A stretch of DNA of 7,495 nt from JBOFOR01 sp051659545 (GTDB taxonomy: Bacteria; Bacillota; Clostridia; Peptostreptococcales; Peptostreptococcaceae): contig NZ_JBOFOR010000100.1 of assembly GCF_051659545.1 (NCBI RefSeq), forward strand, positions 1-7,495. The letters run 5' to 3'. Positions 6,176 to 7,495 of the stretch are shown here, piece after piece. The notes below the pieces were generated by a model. That model was not told the DNA's origin and did no database searches. It worked only from the letters and a program-made list of their open reading frames with translations. A program made the position numbers and the translations under genes. Each line of letters opens with the position of its first letter. Position 1 is the first letter of the stretch.

Positions 6176-7016
6176 TTATACCACCTCCTCTATAACCCTT
6201 CTAATTATATATTCACTAAATGTAATTTCAATACCTTCACAATTCGTAGGTATATTTTGTAAATGTTTTATTAAATCTAGTACATATTAACTTTGAATAT
6301 CTAAATTTGCTACATGTATATAATGATTCAATAAAGTCATTTCTAAGCTTTCATCATCTTCTATATTTTTAATCAATATTTCTGCTAGTTTTTCTCTATA
6401 CTTTGATGGATTATTTATGATTTCCCAAATATAATTTTCAAACTTAAGACCTTGACTTTGAGGTAACTTATCTATCCACTCTCTAAGACTTAAAGCATAA
6501 GATATATTTCCATTGGTCTTGTATATATTTTGATGAGTATAGAAATTTAATATAGCATCTATTCTAGACCATATTTGTATTTCTATTCTAAAGCTCTTTG
6601 GGTTATTCATAAAGTATATATGTACACCCCTATATCCATCATCCTTAGATTTAGGCGTTTCTCTAAAATCTATACTTTCTATTTTATAATTTTTACTAGT
6701 TGCTATTTCTTTAATATAAGCTATTATATTGTCAACATTATTATCTGTTACAATTCTAATACCTACTATATCATTAAGAACTTTTTTTATAGCTCTTTTT
6801 TTCCCTAAGTTTTTGTTCCATTTCTTTTTAATTGAATCTATTGTTTTAGTCCTACAGCTTATATTATCAATTGTGCTTATCATACTATCTAACTTTTGGA
6901 TATCTTTGTTGGATATATACTCTAGTATTTTTTCGAGTACTGTATCAAATCCAATTTGTTCTTCTACTTTTTCATTACAATGTTCACAATATACTTTTCT
7001 TTTTTTCTGTATTCAT
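6176..7016 (-). pseudogene. RelA/SpoT-domain nucleotidyltransferase, frameshifted and prematurely stopped
   Basis: The open part from the first ATG (6883-6287, 198 codons) carries a RelA/SpoT synthetase-type domain: CRTKTIDSIKKKW, DIVGIRIVTD, KDDGYRGVHIYF and RIEIQIWSRID, matching the DIVG(I/V)R, GYR.xH and EIQI signatures. It lacks an HD hydrolase and C-terminal regulatory domains, so it is of the small-alarmone-synthetase type. ATG 6883 has no ribosome site. The real start seems to be ATG 7016 with AGGAGG 8 bases upstream; its frame ends after 10 codons, but one extra base in the seven-A run at 7000-7006 would join it to 44 more codons (including YCEHCNEKVE) and the domain. Past the TAA at 6287-6289 the same frame stays open for 36 codons and stops at 6176, touching the next ATG. 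Two lesions thus interrupt a gene of about 280 codons. The domain call is strong; the repair is inference. Confidence 0.75.
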
Positions 7017-7028
7017 ATATAGTACCTC

Positions 7029-7306
7029 CTATTCAAATAATTCATCCTCATGAAATGATATACAAACTAATTCTTCTGGAGGATTGTATCTGATTTTTAT
7101 GTATATATTAATGATATCCTCTTTATCTAGCTCAAATCCGTATATGAACTTCCACACATCTCCTTTTAATCTTTGATTATGGTCGTTTTCTGGACCACCT
7201 ATGTGGTGTTCTTTGTTTAAGTCTAGTAGTATATCTTTTATATCTTCTATTTGAAATCCATATTCTTCTATGAAGTTTGCATTCTTGTGCTATATATTAT
7301 TGCCAT
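7029..7306 (-). pseudogene. MqsR-like toxin, frameshifted near its 5' end
   Basis: An open frame of 86 codons (7289 to the TAG at 7029-7031) has no start codon at its beginning, only an in-frame TAG at 7290-7292. It encodes EEYGFQIEDIKDILLDLNKE, HHIGGPENDHN, GDVWKF, NIYIKIRYNPP and CISFHEDE. The order GPExD, W.F, YIK, CISFHE resembles the MqsR-type toxin family as I remember it; these are ribosome-dependent or free mRNA interferases of the RelE fold. One extra A near 7282-7283 would join the frame to ATG 7306 (MAIIYSTR...), so a one-base loss is likely. No ribosome site is seen before 7306, so the N-terminus may be lost further up. Its stop overlaps the ribosome site of the next gene, as in toxin-antitoxin operons. 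Confidence 0.55.
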
Positions 7307-7390
7307 CAATTAGAGGCATTTATGCTAATATAATATGTACGTACAAAAATAAAGAGAAATTTGTATTGTTGTATTAATTTTTTTAAAAAT
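7307..7390. other. Intergenic stretch with a TGTACGTACA palindrome
   Basis: No gene is seen here. A perfect 10-bp palindrome TGTACGTACA (7336-7345) lies about 30 bases upstream of the toxin remnant, next to AT-rich -10-like sequences on the minus strand (TATTAT, TATATT). A clear -35 is missing. It could be the control region of the toxin operon. Confidence 0.3.
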
Positions 7391-7413
7391 AAAAGCTAGT
7401 CTAAAAGACTAGC
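7385..7413 (-). terminator. Rho-independent terminator of an upstream minus-strand gene
   Basis: GCTAGTCT (7395-7402) and AGACTAGC (7406-7413) form a perfect 8-bp stem with a three-base loop, followed on the minus strand by TTTTATTTTTA. It shares the run AAAAATAAAAGCTAGTC with the terminator at 4995-5025. It would stop transcription coming from beyond the right edge. Confidence 0.75.
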
Positions 7414-7493
7414 CTAAAAAATTTATACATACTTTCAAATAAATTACTACTATACTGGTTAATATCATCAATATTTATCAAATTATATTTATT
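7401..7493 (-). CDS. Possible C-terminal end of a gene entering from the right edge
   Basis: One minus-strand frame is open from the edge for 30 codons and ends at a TAG (7401-7403) in the stem-loop of the terminator. It reads NKYNLINIDDINQYSSNLFE and then SMYKFFRLVF. The length is too short to exclude chance. In favour: a terminator right at the stop implies that a minus-strand gene ends here, and the composition looks protein-like. The protein is not recognised. Confidence 0.3.
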   Translation of the reverse strand, partial: NKYNLINIDDINQYSSNLFESMYKFFRLVF

Positions 7494-7495
7494 CT

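Noticed and set aside
6729..7053. Overlapping plus-strand hydrophobic frames opposite the RelA/SpoT gene
   Set aside because: They mirror the AT-rich minus-strand gene whose RelA/SpoT motifs are clear; the apparent membrane segments come from reverse-complement Lys and Glu codons.
1..7495. tRNA or rRNA genes
   Set aside because: No GGTTCGAATCC-like T-loop with a matching acceptor stem or rRNA core sequence was noticed on either strand; this was a reading by eye, not a scan.

Overview
The window is AT-rich, with strong GGAGG-type ribosome sites, TATAAT-like promoters and short GCTAGTC/GACTAGC terminators. Together with the protein families, this suggests a low-GC Firmicute, probably a clostridium and possibly of the Peptostreptococcaceae (C. 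difficile-like). That placement rests on general resemblance, not on a marker gene. The stretch is accessory DNA: defence and toxin-antitoxin-like genes, a broken insertion sequence, and several genes caught in decay. Almost everything except the transposase remnant reads on the minus strand.

Left part (1-1522). A minus-strand gene fragment resembling the AAA-ATPase-like/PD-(D/E)XK family runs off the left edge; its N-terminus with the Walker A region is missing, yet it has a good ribosome site and an extended -10 promoter. Next to it lies the 3' two thirds of an IS1182-type transposase on the plus strand, broken by a stop and a frameshift, with a GC-richer tail that may be its right end.

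Middle (1523-5035). An 81-residue protein of unknown function and a retropepsin-like aspartic protease form an operon with directly abutting stop and start codons. Its promoter lies inside an 11-bp inverted repeat. Upstream of that is a 240-base gap with an unusual set of nested inverted repeats and a ribosome-site-preceded 14-codon ORF. Then comes hsdR, the type I restriction subunit. It is in frame over 848 codons, but three internal segments seem to be missing, including the nuclease core and the DEAH box. No hsdM or hsdS is present.

Right part (5036-7495). An operon-like set on the minus strand reads, in transcription order: a MqsR-like toxin (frameshifted), a RelA/SpoT-domain nucleotidyltransferase (frameshift near its start and a stop near its end), and an intact HigA/ImmA-IrrE-type zinc metallopeptidase protein whose N-terminus is not the usual helix-turn-helix. 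When the two lesions in the RelA/SpoT gene are mentally repaired, it runs from a strong ribosome site overlapping the toxin stop to a stop codon directly abutting the metallopeptidase start. This suggests that the three genes were once translationally coupled. The set ends at a terminator before the hsdR promoter. A second terminator of the same type near the right edge closes an upstream gene outside the window.

The most interesting points are the RelA/SpoT plus metallopeptidase pair as a possible alarmone-synthetase-type toxin-antitoxin unit, the frame-preserving loss of both catalytic centres from HsdR, and the structured intergenic element at 2225-2310.
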